This document shows positions 55,348-64,000 of a DNA stretch of 64,000 nt, piece after piece; the first letter of the stretch is position 1, and each line of letters begins with the position of its first letter. Origin of the DNA: Calothrix sp. 336/3 (GTDB lineage Bacteria; Cyanobacteriota; Cyanobacteriia; Cyanobacteriales; Nostocaceae). The stretch covers positions 6,144,491-6,208,490 of the forward strand of contig NZ_CP011382.1 of NCBI RefSeq assembly GCF_000734895.2, written 5' to 3'. The notes beneath the pieces are model-generated. The model was not told where the DNA came from and made no database searches. It was given only the letters and a program-made list of their open reading frames with translations. The translations under genes and the position numbers were made by a program.

Positions 55348-56985
55348 CTAATATGAAAATTTTTGTAAAAATCTCCTGACAATTTTACCCAACCAAGATT
55401 TGACTTTGTGTGGATTAGGTTGCTGCTGATTGGTTAAGTAATGAATAATTTCTGGCTTGAGCTTTTCATATTTAGCTTTCAGCATATTTTTACTATCATG
55501 GAGTGATAGCATCACATTATTTTTATGGCTAGAGTCTAACCAATCTAACAATTGCTGACGTTGTTGTGTATTTAGGCTTAAAGTCAATACCTGACGACAC
55601 TTATTAGGTTCTTCTATGGCAAAAAATAGTAAGTGATAATAGCCTGTTTCTGCTAAAACTTTGACGATTCTTTGCCCCCTACTATCCTTTAAATCTAAAC
55701 AATAGGATAGCCAACGAGTTAATTGTAATTTGATATCAGAAAGGACAGTAATCCAAAGAATAGCAGGATACAAATCCTTTTCAAATACAAACTCAGTGCA
55801 GTTAATTTTCTCTGAGAGCTTTTCAATCTCCTTGAGGGGTAACATTGCCCACAGGGTAGCAGAATTACCTTGCTGAGTATGTAATAAATGGGGGAAACAA
55901 ATAGGTGCTATTGGCTTGTTTTTGGGCCAAGTTTTTTGTAAACATACCTGCTCTGAAATTGTAGTTACAGGTACTAATTGTAAGGAAAGATAATTATCTG
56001 AATTATCGGTATCAGGCAGAGTTTTATTTACTTGCTGTTTAACTTTTTCTAGGGTGAGCAAAATCTCATTTATACTAGATGGACGAGCATTTACATCCTT
56101 GGCTAAACAACCCATAACTAAATTTTGTAATTCCTGAGGAATTTTCACCTTGGATACTACTTTATCAAGTTGTGGTGGTGCTTCAAAACGATGTGCTTGA
56201 TACCAGTCTCCAAAGGATTTACTTTTCATATGAAATGGGTGCTTACCTGCCAGCATTTCATACATCAATACACCTAAACTATAAATATCCGATCTGACAT
56301 CTAGTAATTTTCTGCCTTCCATATGTTCGGGAGAGCAGTAGGGTAAACTACCGATAAAAGACTCGGTGAGAGTCATTCCAGAACGTTCACTCAAAAATTT
56401 AGCAATGCCAAAATCAAGAATTTTGACAATTTCTCCCTGTTTATTATCATCAATAATAAAAATATTTTCTGGTTTAATATCTCGATGAATAATCGGATAT
56501 GTCTCTCCCTTGAGATTAACTCCCTGGTGGGCACATTGTAAACCGACACATATTTGCTGACAATAGTTTAAAAATTCTGATATTGATAAAGTATGAAATT
56601 TCAAAATAGTTTTGAGAGTTTTACCCTGTAAATATTCCATTACATAAAAAGGAATTTTGTCTTCGGTAATTCCGTAGCTCAAAACGCGGATAATATGTTG
56701 ATTTTTTCTACCTAATTGAGCGCCAATAAATATTTCTCTCGCAAACCTTTGGGATGTTTGTTGATCATCCAAATTCATGTTAAGAATTTTAATGGCTACT
56801 GGCATTCCACCTTTGGCAGCATCCTCGGCAAGGTAGACTCTACCCATACCACCTTTACCAACTAAATCTCGAATTAGATAGCGATTATTGAGAAACTTGC
56901 CAATATAAATATCTAATTCTGTTTTCGGGATAAAATCTCTAGTAACTTCATTCTGTAGCATATTTTTATTGATTTTATCTTCCAC
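55348..56985 (-). CDS. Ser/Thr protein kinase B with shared C-terminal module
   Basis: This 545-residue protein has the kinase domain at about 37-300: GKGGMGRVYLAED, Lys66 in VAIKIL, Asp169 in IHRDIKPENIFII, Asp191 in ILDFGIAKFL, and GSLPYCSPEHM. A linker follows, and then the same C-terminal module as its neighbour, with PIAPICFPHLLHTQQGNSATLWAMLP and a tail ending in a basic stretch (KSWLGKIVRRFLQKF). The key residues are intact in both kinases, so both should be active. The module may bring substrates or regulate activity. Confidence 0.9.
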   Translation of the reverse strand: MEDKINKNMLQNEVTRDFIPKTELDIYIGKFLNNRYLIRDLVGKGGMGRVYLAEDAAKGGMPVAIKILNMNLDDQQTSQRFAREIFIGAQLGRKNQHIIRVLSYGITEDKIPFYVMEYLQGKTLKTILKFHTLSISEFLNYCQQICVGLQCAHQGVNLKGETYPIIHRDIKPENIFIIDDNKQGEIVKILDFGIAKFLSERSGMTLTESFIGSLPYCSPEHMEGRKLLDVRSDIYSLGVLMYEMLAGKHPFHMKSKSFGDWYQAHRFEAPPQLDKVVSKVKIPQELQNLVMGCLAKDVNARPSSINEILLTLEKVKQQVNKTLPDTDNSDNYLSLQLVPVTTISEQVCLQKTWPKNKPIAPICFPHLLHTQQGNSATLWAMLPLKEIEKLSEKINCTEFVFEKDLYPAILWITVLSDIKLQLTRWLSYCLDLKDSRGQRIVKVLAETGYYHLLFFAIEEPNKCRQVLTLSLNTQQRQQLLDWLDSSHKNNVMLSLHDSKNMLKAKYEKLKPEIIHYLTNQQQPNPHKVKSWLGKIVRRFLQKFSY

Positions 56986-57387
56986 TTTCTATGAGAGAAA
57001 TATAAATAGTCTTTATTAATTGCTTGAAACAATAGTGAACGGGAATGGGGAATCCTTACTTGAGTCAAAGACTTTATTTGATTCCTGACTTCCAATCTTG
57101 CACAATTCAGATTAGGTATGGTTTGATTTTAAAAAGGAAATATCGAGAATTCCGTAGAGAATTCATGAGATGGAATTAAAGCAAAAGTAAGTGTTTGTAA
57201 AAAATCAATAAAATCATGCTGATAGCTTATGTAGAAGCCGGTAGATCTTATCTAACATACAGAATCAGCTATCTGGATGAGAAATTACACGGAAACAATA
57301 TTTAGCGATAAATAAATTGCTAAAATGTATCAGTGAATGTACGGGTATAGGATATTTGGTGTTGTCAAGATTTACCTGGATTTGCAT
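56986..57387. other. Intergenic region
   Basis: About 400 bp of A/T-rich sequence without a supported gene. It presumably contains the promoter of the kinase pair. I see no strong hairpin or repeat. Confidence 0.4.
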
Positions 57388-58560
57388 TTAGCGCTGAGGT
57401 GATAAACGACGCAGTAACCGAATTAGGGGGTTTTCTGTTTTCAGCTTGAATGCCAGGATTTGAGTACGTTGCAGGTTATTAAAGTTGTTGTCACTGACAA
57501 GAATTAGCGATCGCCCCCCATCGGGTAATTTTGCGCCTAGGGTCAAACCTTCGGTATTATCTAGGAGTACATCCAGGGTTCTTAAGTCCAGGAGTAGCTT
57601 TTTCTGTACAGGTTTAATATCTTTCCTATCTGTGGTTAAGAGACTCTCAATACTGCTGATATCAGTGGCATTACTGAAGTCAACTTGAAATAGGGCAATA
57701 TAGAATCCTAAACCCGTAAATGCACGCTCGATGCTGAGAAAATGTCCTTGATTGTCTAGAGCTAATAAATCGGGAATCCCTGTAGTGTATCGATTTTGGA
57801 GATTGATTAAGGGTTTAACTGCTTCTGTAGGGTAGAGAAACTCTTTCTCTGGCTGATTTGTCAGTAAATTGTATTGTAAAACCCGCGAGGGGCTACTCGT
57901 ACCAGGTTTGGCTTCTGCCCCATCTTGCACTAGAGCGTTTTCAGTAGCTGTAAATAGGGTACGATTATCAGGTGTAACTGTTAAGCTTTCAAATACTAGA
58001 TTATTGCGAACACCTTTTTTGCCATCTTGATCGGGGAGAAATTTTTCCGGAATGGGTAGGTTGCGAATCTCCTTACCTGTAGCTAGGGCAAATTCTTTGA
58101 TAAACGGATTTACCTGACTTGCAACATCTCCTTCAGAGGAAATATAGACAGTAGATTTATCAGTTAAGGCAATCCCCTCGGTATCGATAGTACCGGGAGA
58201 AAACGTTTTATTTTGCTCATTTAAGAGGGTAGTCACACCAACGATAGAGACATCTTTATTTTGGAGTTTACCTTGGGTGAGATTAATTTTTAATGTGTAA
58301 AAACGAGCAGGTGATTTTTGACTGCGGTCATCGGAAATGGCATAATACAAGTCATTCTTGGCATCATAGGTAATACCTGATAACCCGCCAACGATTGTGT
58401 TTTGAAAGGATAAATTCTTGGGTAAAACTGCTGAACCGATAAAATCGATTCCGGTGATTTCTAGCGCAGGAGTAGGGATGCTGTTGAAGACAATTATCGT
58501 GATAATCAGAGGAACAAGAATATAAAAAATTTTGGTTAAATAATTTCTTTTTTGACGCAT
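57388..58560 (-). CDS. Phytase-like esterase (esterase-like activity of phytase family)
   Basis: This protein of about 390 residues starts at MRQKRNYLTKIFYILVPLIITIIVF, a signal-anchor; an upstream TTG (58602) would add 14 residues. The domain matches the 'esterase-like activity of phytase' family: GGLSGITYDAKNDLYYAISDD, FSPGTIDTEGIALTDKSTVYISSEGD, NLVFESLTVTPDNRTLFTATENAL and DNTEGLTLGAKLPDGGRSLILVSDNNFN form a beta-propeller-like set. It probably acts outside the cytoplasm on phosphate esters or related compounds. Its start codon is 40 bp from the terminal inverted repeat of the 265-bp element. Confidence 0.9.
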   Translation of the reverse strand: MRQKRNYLTKIFYILVPLIITIIVFNSIPTPALEITGIDFIGSAVLPKNLSFQNTIVGGLSGITYDAKNDLYYAISDDRSQKSPARFYTLKINLTQGKLQNKDVSIVGVTTLLNEQNKTFSPGTIDTEGIALTDKSTVYISSEGDVASQVNPFIKEFALATGKEIRNLPIPEKFLPDQDGKKGVRNNLVFESLTVTPDNRTLFTATENALVQDGAEAKPGTSSPSRVLQYNLLTNQPEKEFLYPTEAVKPLINLQNRYTTGIPDLLALDNQGHFLSIERAFTGLGFYIALFQVDFSNATDISSIESLLTTDRKDIKPVQKKLLLDLRTLDVLLDNTEGLTLGAKLPDGGRSLILVSDNNFNNLQRTQILAFKLKTENPLIRLLRRLSPQR

Positions 58561-58600
58561 GGGGAGAGGGAAAGCGATTTGTAGGGAGTCAGGAGTAGTC

Positions 58601-58865
58601 AACCGGAGTTCGGGATGAGGAAAAGGGTAGGTAGCAACCTGAAAATAGCATTAAATCCAATCTGAGTTCGACGGTTTGAGCCAGCGATTAAAAATCGCCG
58701 TCTAATTGCTCAAGTCCTCTACAAGAGGACTGATAGCAAAGGATTCGATTTGTATTTCGAGTCCATTTTTAATGGACTTTGGATGTTAGACGGGGATTTA
58801 TAATCCCTGTTGGGTCAGGTTTTTATCGATTTATCGAATGTATCCAAGCTCATCGAACTCCGGTT
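58601..58865. mobile_element. 265-bp element with terminal inverted repeats and internal hairpins (MITE-like)
   Basis: The ends AACCGGAGTTCGGGATGAG (58601-58619) and CTCATCGAACTCCGGTT (58849-58865) are inverted copies apart from two missing bases. Inside are hairpins GCGATT-AAA-AATCGC (58684-58698), AGTCCTCT-ACA-AGAGGACT (58713-58731), AGTCCATT-TTT-AATGGACT (58760-58778) and GGGATT-TAT-AATCCC (58793-58807); CCGTCTAA (58698-58705) and TTAGACGG (58786-58793) can close two of them. There is no coding frame. It may be a non-autonomous mobile element or a large structured RNA. Confidence 0.75.
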
Positions 58866-58933
58866 TTTTTAGAAGTAAACAGGGAGCGAGACACTCCCAC
58901 TACTGTTTTGCCCCTCAACTAAACATAGAAGAG

Positions 58934-61900
58934 TTACCGGGGGGAACACATCGCCAAGGCTTTCTGCTCGCGTGCTGGTAAACTTTGTGTGGGGTCATAG
59001 GCAGTTAACACCACTTCACCCTTCTCATTCATCACCCAACCCCTCGCCGGGACAATATCCTTACTGCTCACATCTTTTTTGCTCACAGTATTATTACTAT
59101 CAGCATTAGTTGTATTAGCTACAGTCTCCGCCAAGCCAACCCGCACATTATCACTAGTCAACGTTTGTGTGGGATTCTCCGCAAGTCCACCCTTACCAAC
59201 TATGATAAATTCGCTACCCTTACCCTTAGCGCAGAAGCTTTGAGCAAGTTGGGTAGAAGCATCATTCGTCGTTTCTGGGAGAGTCACTAAACCAGAAGCA
59301 GCATCTATCTGGGTACTATTGAGCGTCACAACACCAGAAATACCCGTATCAGAGCTAGCAGTAATGTCACTTTCTGAAGTCAAACCTGCACGAGATTGAA
59401 TACCATAAATACTTTGAGCATTAATTTGAATATTACCCCCACGTCCTTTTTGAGCATTAGCAGTGATATCACTATTTTCCTTAGGGAAAGCAACAATGAA
59501 GGGAGTGTTAATAGTTATGTTGCCTCCATCAAATTTAGCATCGGTTTTTATCACGCTACCGCGACGAAGCAAAAGAAAATCGCTGAGATTGAAACTAATA
59601 TTTCCACCTGTACCATTGAGAGATGTTGCAAAAATAAAACTCTTAGTATCTAGAGTTAAACCACCACCTATGATTTCAATATCTCCACCTTTGCCAATAC
59701 CATTATTCTCTGTAGAAATGCCAGCACCATCTTTAATTAAAATACGTCGAGGGTCTATGAAAATATTACCCCCATTACCAATAGCATCAGGGAAGACTTT
59801 ACTAAATATTCCACTTTCTACTACGTTAGGGATATTATCATCAAGCTCTATATTACTTCCAGATAATGTAATTTTGTCGCTAACTAGAATGTCAATATTT
59901 CCAGCGTTACCAAATCCATAGCTATTAGTTCTAATTTGCCCACCATCAGTTAATAATAAACTCTTAGCAGAAACCTTAATTTTTCCTCCTCGACCTATAG
60001 AATTTTCTCGCAAACTAGCAGATATTGCACTGACAGTACTATTTTTTTTGCCATTAATAGTATAAAAATTGACTCCACCTACTTTCAAAGTATCATCAAC
60101 GGTAATATTAATATCACCTCCATTTCCCAGGGAATCACTACGAACGACTGCTAATATTTGAGCGCCATTCGTCACATCAAGAGAACCAGCTTTGATAGTA
60201 ATAACTCCACCATCACCATCACCACCAGAACTGACGTTGCTAAACACTCCACTTGGTTGATTCAAGGATGTATCATTAAAAATGGCTTTTTCAAAAACTC
60301 TGATATTCACATTACCAGCATTACCTTTTCCAGATGTACTAGTAAAGATTTGTCCACCATCAGTAACAATTAAGTTTTTTGTGGTGATGAAAATATCTCC
60401 CCCTCTTCCTTTCGCATTGCGACTGAGAAAAGTATCAATGCTGCTCAAACCACTAATATTGAAGGTCTCATCAACATTAATTTTAATAGTTCCAGCCTTA
60501 CCTTTATCATCATCAGGTCTATTTTTTGACGCTCTGCTCGTTGCTTGAATCAAAGCACCATTTAGCATACTAAAGTTACGTGCTTTGATATCAATAATGC
60601 CACCATTCCCGATGGCTCCTAATCTCACATTACTAAATATTCCACTCTCTGTACCATCTTTGTTAACGCCATCTAGCACAAAATTATTGTTTGCTTTAAT
60701 CGTTATATTTCCCGCATCTCCATTACCAAAGGTATTTGCACTAATCTGCGCTCCATCAGTGATAAATAAATCCTTGGTAGTGATAAAAATATCTCCTCCT
60801 GTTCCTTTCGCTCCATTATTAATAAAAGTATCAATACCGCTTAAATTACTCATCTGAAAAGTTTCATCTACATTAATTTTTATAGTTCCCCCTTTGCCTT
60901 GGCTATTTGTACCAATGATCGCTTGAATTATTGCACCATTTAACATACTAAAGTTACGTGCCTTGATATCAATAATGCCACCATTACCGATGCCTCCTAA
61001 TCTCACATTACTAAATATTCCACTTGCCCTACCATTCTTATTAACACCATCTAGTACAAAATTATTGTTTGCTCTAATCGTTATATTTCCCGCATCTCCA
61101 TTACCAAAAGTATTAGCACCAATCCGCGCTCCATCAATGATAAATAAATCTTTAGCGGTGATGAAAACATTTCCTCCTCTTCCTTTTGCCCCTGTATCTA
61201 ATTCAGTACTAATTTCACTTAAACCACTAAGCGTAAAAGTCTCGTTAACATTAATTTTAATAGTTCCTGCTTTCCCTTCCCCATTGTTATCGATTGCAGC
61301 TTCTATTAGTGCGCCGTTTGTAATATCTAGGGAACCTGATTGGATATCAATAACGCCACCATTACCAATTCCACCACCGAGGATATTAGCAAATATTCCA
61401 CTATTTTTACCATCCAATTTGGCACTATTTGCAACAACTACTTTAATGTTTCCTGTGTTTCCTCTTCCACCTCTATTACCAGCAGCAATCTGTGCGCCGT
61501 TTGTAACAAATAAATCCTTGGCAGTGATGAAAATATCACCTGCATTTCCTAAAGAATTTATCGTGTATATATTATTCCGAATAAAACTGTTATCAATTCT
61601 CACCGTATCCGTAGCATTAATAACGATATCACCAGCTTTCGATTTGGGTGTTGTTTGCCCAAAAATACCAGCATAAATGTTGCTACCCTTATTCATTTCA
61701 AAATTGCGAGCATTGATAAATATATTGCCACCTGGAACTCCCAGAGGACTTACATCAACAAAAGCATCATTAGTAAATAAAACATCTGCTCTACCAACAC
61801 CTTGGGAAAACTGTAAAGTATTATTGTTTATTCCCACAACTCCTGCTTGTTTCAAACCACCAAGCTCAATCCTTCCTCCTGGAGCAAATAATCTACCTCC

Positions 61901-62521
61901 ATCTAACTTGACATCGCCACCAATCAAGGCAAGTGTTTTACCCTGAGGAACTGTTAAACCATTACCATTATTAGCCCTAGAGAAATTAGTAATATTACCA
62001 GGGTTATCTCTAAATCTCAGCCCTGTAGGAATATTTATTTTCAATAAATCCGGTGGTGCTTGAGTGTTTTTTGCGCTGAATTCAAACTCATTCCCAAACA
62101 CCAAACTATCCGCAGTACTAGCAAAGAAAGAACCACCAACCTCTAGTCTGGCATTTTGCCCAAAAATAATTCCGGTGGGATTTATCAAGTATAAATTCGC
62201 AGAACCCGCCGCTTTAATAGTACCTAAAATATTAGAAATATTTCCACCCGTCACCCGACTAAAAATATTTTGAATATCCGTAGCATTTTTGAAATCCGCC
62301 AATCCTAAGTTAGGAACAGAAAATTCCTTAAAACTATGAAATAAATTCTTGCCGACAACTTTCCCCCCATTAATATCAAACTGGTTGTTTGCCGGGTTTG
62401 TCACCTGAGTTGAGGTGGAATTATCAGATGTAATTTGAGCTTGGGCAGAATTACAGAATGCGAGAAAACTTAAAGCCGCTAGAGATAAGCTTTGGAAAAG
62501 GAAAGAAGATACAATTTTCAT
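58934..62521 (-). CDS. TPS-type exoprotein with filamentous-haemagglutinin N-terminal domain
   Basis: This 1195-residue protein has a signal peptide (cleavage after AQA) and a TPS secretion domain, with QFDINGGKVVGKNLFHSFKEFSV, NPTGIIFGQNARLEVGGSFFAST and LTVPQGKTLALIGGDVKLDGG in its first about 230 residues. A long right-handed beta-helix follows, made of repeats around GGIIDIKARNFSMLNGALIQA and GRGGDIFITTKDLFITDGAQI. Two successive 126-residue units are nearly identical, with a 378-bp period at about 60571-61326. The C-terminus has SQFCAKGKG-like and ARGWVMNEKGEVVLTAYDP motifs usual in cyanobacterial members. It is probably secreted through a TpsB pore encoded elsewhere. Function unknown; adhesion is likely. 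Confidence 0.92.
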   Translation of the reverse strand: MKIVSSFLFQSLSLAALSFLAFCNSAQAQITSDNSTSTQVTNPANNQFDINGGKVVGKNLFHSFKEFSVPNLGLADFKNATDIQNIFSRVTGGNISNILGTIKAAGSANLYLINPTGIIFGQNARLEVGGSFFASTADSLVFGNEFEFSAKNTQAPPDLLKINIPTGLRFRDNPGNITNFSRANNGNGLTVPQGKTLALIGGDVKLDGGRLFAPGGRIELGGLKQAGVVGINNNTLQFSQGVGRADVLFTNDAFVDVSPLGVPGGNIFINARNFEMNKGSNIYAGIFGQTTPKSKAGDIVINATDTVRIDNSFIRNNIYTINSLGNAGDIFITAKDLFVTNGAQIAAGNRGGRGNTGNIKVVVANSAKLDGKNSGIFANILGGGIGNGGVIDIQSGSLDITNGALIEAAIDNNGEGKAGTIKINVNETFTLSGLSEISTELDTGAKGRGGNVFITAKDLFIIDGARIGANTFGNGDAGNITIRANNNFVLDGVNKNGRASGIFSNVRLGGIGNGGIIDIKARNFSMLNGAIIQAIIGTNSQGKGGTIKINVDETFQMSNLSGIDTFINNGAKGTGGDIFITTKDLFITDGAQISANTFGNGDAGNITIKANNNFVLDGVNKDGTESGIFSNVRLGAIGNGGIIDIKARNFSMLNGALIQATSRASKNRPDDDKGKAGTIKINVDETFNISGLSSIDTFLSRNAKGRGGDIFITTKNLIVTDGGQIFTSTSGKGNAGNVNIRVFEKAIFNDTSLNQPSGVFSNVSSGGDGDGGVITIKAGSLDVTNGAQILAVVRSDSLGNGGDINITVDDTLKVGGVNFYTINGKKNSTVSAISASLRENSIGRGGKIKVSAKSLLLTDGGQIRTNSYGFGNAGNIDILVSDKITLSGSNIELDDNIPNVVESGIFSKVFPDAIGNGGNIFIDPRRILIKDGAGISTENNGIGKGGDIEIIGGGLTLDTKSFIFATSLNGTGGNISFNLSDFLLLRRGSVIKTDAKFDGGNITINTPFIVAFPKENSDITANAQKGRGGNIQINAQSIYGIQSRAGLTSESDITASSDTGISGVVTLNSTQIDAASGLVTLPETTNDASTQLAQSFCAKGKGSEFIIVGKGGLAENPTQTLTSDNVRVGLAETVANTTNADSNNTVSKKDVSSKDIVPARGWVMNEKGEVVLTAYDPTQSLPAREQKALAMCSPR

Positions 62522-63503
62522 AATTTTATAATTTCTTACTTGCAGAATTTACTAGCAGATGTCAATCGGAAAATAACGCATAGGAATAAGGCTGCTCTTA
62601 TCCCCCTTAGTCCCCCTTATAAAGATGGGAAATTTTCCCTCCCCTTTGCAAGGGGAGGGTTAGGGTGGGGTAAAAAGTACTGGAATGATTCGACAAACCG
62701 AATTATTCTGTTTCCCCCTACCCTACGTTTTTTCAAAATTGCAGAGAAAAGTAGATAATTATCATAGATTTATGGCGAGAAACTCAATCCATACAAAATG
62801 TGATTTGTCAAGGAAGTTTTTAACCATAAATAGAATGAATAAACTGAGTTTATCCAAAATCAGTGATGAAAAGTTTCATGCATATTCACAAAACAATTGC
62901 AAATTTGTGCCCGGTTTTCCCCCGACAAATTGTTGTTATCTGTGATAGTTATATAGATTACCAGAAAAAAATATTTTGTGAACAAGAAAATATGAAATTC
63001 TATACCAAAAGTCATTTGTGAAATAAGTATTAAGTCTTGGTGCTAGGGGTTCCCAATACTAATCGCTTGTCAATAGGTATAAAATTTGACTTAAAAATAG
63101 GGGTTTGTCTTAAAAGTTTGAGAGGGTATAACTTGTCATGGTGTAGATCCCCCCTAACCCCCCTTAAAAAGTGGGGAACCGGAATCCAAGTGTTCCTGAG
63201 GAAATACTTCAGGTGTTAATAAGCCCTAAAGAACTACAATAAATCAAAGTCCCTTTGTTAAGGGGAGCCACTGCACTCTATCACCCTTACTAGTTTGATT
63301 TAATTGTCAGGTGTCTCCTGGCTCCCATGCTCCGCCTGGGGGCAGAATTTGCGATGCTCCTGCCTCGTGAATGAAGGCAGAGCCTTCAATGCTGGAGACC
63401 ACGCAGAGCATGGTCTCCAGATATAAACATAAAAATAAGGATGAACAATTGTTCACCCTTACTACTTTGATTTAATTGTCAGGTTTGCTTGATAAATCCT
63501 GAA
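62522..63503. other. Repeat-rich intergenic region, no gene
   Basis: Nearly 1 kb without a supported coding frame. It holds several dispersed-repeat blocks: CCCCCTTAGTCCCCCTTA with CCTCCCCTTTGCAAGGGGAGG near 62600-62650, CCCCCCTAACCCCCCTT near 63150, and TTTGTTAAGGGGAG near 63255. It also has the pair of 32-bp direct repeats listed separately. Confidence 0.6.
63281..63484. repeat. 32-bp direct repeats flanking a palindromic segment
   Basis: 63281-63312 and 63453-63484 are identical except for one base (TCACCCTTACTA then G or C, then TTTGATTTAATTGTCAGGT). Between them lies 140 bp with a perfect hairpin, CTGGAGACCA / TGGTCTCCAG (63392-63401 and 63411-63420). The layout suggests an insertion or tandem duplication with a 172-bp period. 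Confidence 0.75.
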
Positions 63504-63959
63504 TTAATCCCAATCAGGAATGTCATTGCTATCACCACCTACACCAATACCAGTATTGTAGATATCGGCATTGCTAATATTTAGCTCATCCATAGATGCA
63601 CCATATACATTGGAATCATGAATGATAGCTTTAGAAAAATTTACTCCATCCAAATTAGCTTTTTTGAAGTTAACATTTGATGCGAAAGTTGAAGTTAAGT
63701 TAGCACCCTTCAAATTAGCACCAGTTAAGTCAGCGCCTTCAATGTTAGCATTTGTTAAATCAGCACCTTCAAGGTTAGCGTTGCGTAAATCCGCTCCAAT
63801 TAGATGAGCGCCGCGCAAATTTACGCCCGACAGGTTACAACCAATACATTCCCCAGTGGATAGCAGTTTTTCTAGTTGCTGTGGGTTCCCTGCATTGACT
63901 GCACTCGAAAATAGCAGGGGAGTAGCTAAGGTCAGGGCTGCTAATAATTTTAGTTTCAT
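63504..63959 (-). CDS. Secreted pentapeptide-repeat protein
   Basis: This 151-residue protein has a signal peptide (KLKLLAALTLATPLLFSSAVNA) and then a stretch LEKLLSTGECIGCNLSGVNL that leads into about 15 A(D/N)Lxx pentapeptides (GADLRNANLEGADLTNANIEGADLTGANL). The CIGCNL cysteine pair at the entrance of the helix is a common feature of small exported cyanobacterial pentapeptide proteins. It should form a short right-handed beta-helix in the periplasm or lumen. Function unknown. Only 41 bases remain to the window edge, so its promoter is partly missing. Confidence 0.92.
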   Translation of the reverse strand: MKLKLLAALTLATPLLFSSAVNAGNPQQLEKLLSTGECIGCNLSGVNLRGAHLIGADLRNANLEGADLTNANIEGADLTGANLKGANLTSTFASNVNFKKANLDGVNFSKAIIHDSNVYGASMDELNISNADIYNTGIGVGGDSNDIPDWD

Positions 63960-64000
63960 AATTTTCCCCTTTGAATCAAGTTTGCTTCCGTCATTTCCTC

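Noticed and set aside
59396..61946. Several plus-strand frames rich in Pro, Ile and Ser
   Set aside because: Antisense readings of the repetitive exoprotein gene; no start signals or domains.

Overview
The window is chromosomal DNA from a filamentous, very probably heterocyst-forming cyanobacterium (Nostocales). The direct evidence is a full-length HetR (3440-4339), a DevBCA-type exporter, a PatA/PixG-type regulator, many copies of the HIP1 octamer GCGATCGC, heptanucleotide tandem repeats (STRR), a Ycf23 protein, a fibrillin/PAP protein and COP23, KGK and DUF3370 family proteins that are largely cyanobacterial. The genus cannot be read from the sequence. No rRNA or tRNA gene, insertion sequence or prophage was seen.

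Layout. 0.3-4.3 kb: GNAT acetyltransferase, TPR protein, a secreted Cys-repeat protein and hetR, the last two converging on a shared hairpin. 4.9-12.4 kb: alpha-amylase, a devBCA operon with a divergent TetR regulator and two matching palindromes upstream of devB, then an RluD-type pseudouridine synthase. 13.2-18 kb: an incomplete chemotaxis/phototaxis cluster (PATAN-REC regulator, CheW, methyl-accepting protein with two GAF domains) without CheA. 18-30 kb: housekeeping and accessory genes (hisH, pyrrolidone-carboxylate peptidase, DUF3370, ycf23, DegT aminotransferase, FetB-like permease, a membrane pentapeptide protein, an atypical pyruvate kinase, an ABM monooxygenase), ending in an array of 12 CRISPR repeats with no cas gene in the window.

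30-45.8 kb: fibrillin, a fused nucleotidyltransferase/phosphomannomutase-like protein, two membrane histidine kinases, tmk, a redox group (thioredoxin, old yellow enzyme, nitroreductase, then a cupin) divergent from an ArsR regulator around a perfect palindrome, a lipoprotein trypsin-like protease, a COP23 protein, a RibD-C reductase and a FemAB-like acyltransferase. 45.8-49.6 kb: a solitary antitoxin, a 5 x 28 bp minisatellite, ilvE, a ParA/coiled-coil pair best read as McdA/McdB (carboxysome positioning), and a TMEM175-type channel. 49.8-57 kb: an all-minus-strand run of HNH nuclease, two KGK proteins, a dynamin-like GTPase and two paralogous Ser/Thr kinases that share an unrecognised C-terminal module. 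57.4-64 kb: a phytase-like esterase, a 265-bp inverted-repeat element, a large TPS-type exoprotein and a secreted pentapeptide-repeat protein in repeat-rich DNA.

The most interesting items are the 265-bp element at 58601-58865, the paired operators of the devBCA/TetR locus, the ArsR-thioredoxin-flavoenzyme unit, the kinase pair with its new C-terminal module, the McdAB pair with 72-bp internal repeats, the atypical pyruvate kinase, and the cas-less CRISPR array. All assignments rest on reading the sequence and recalling protein families; no database search was possible.
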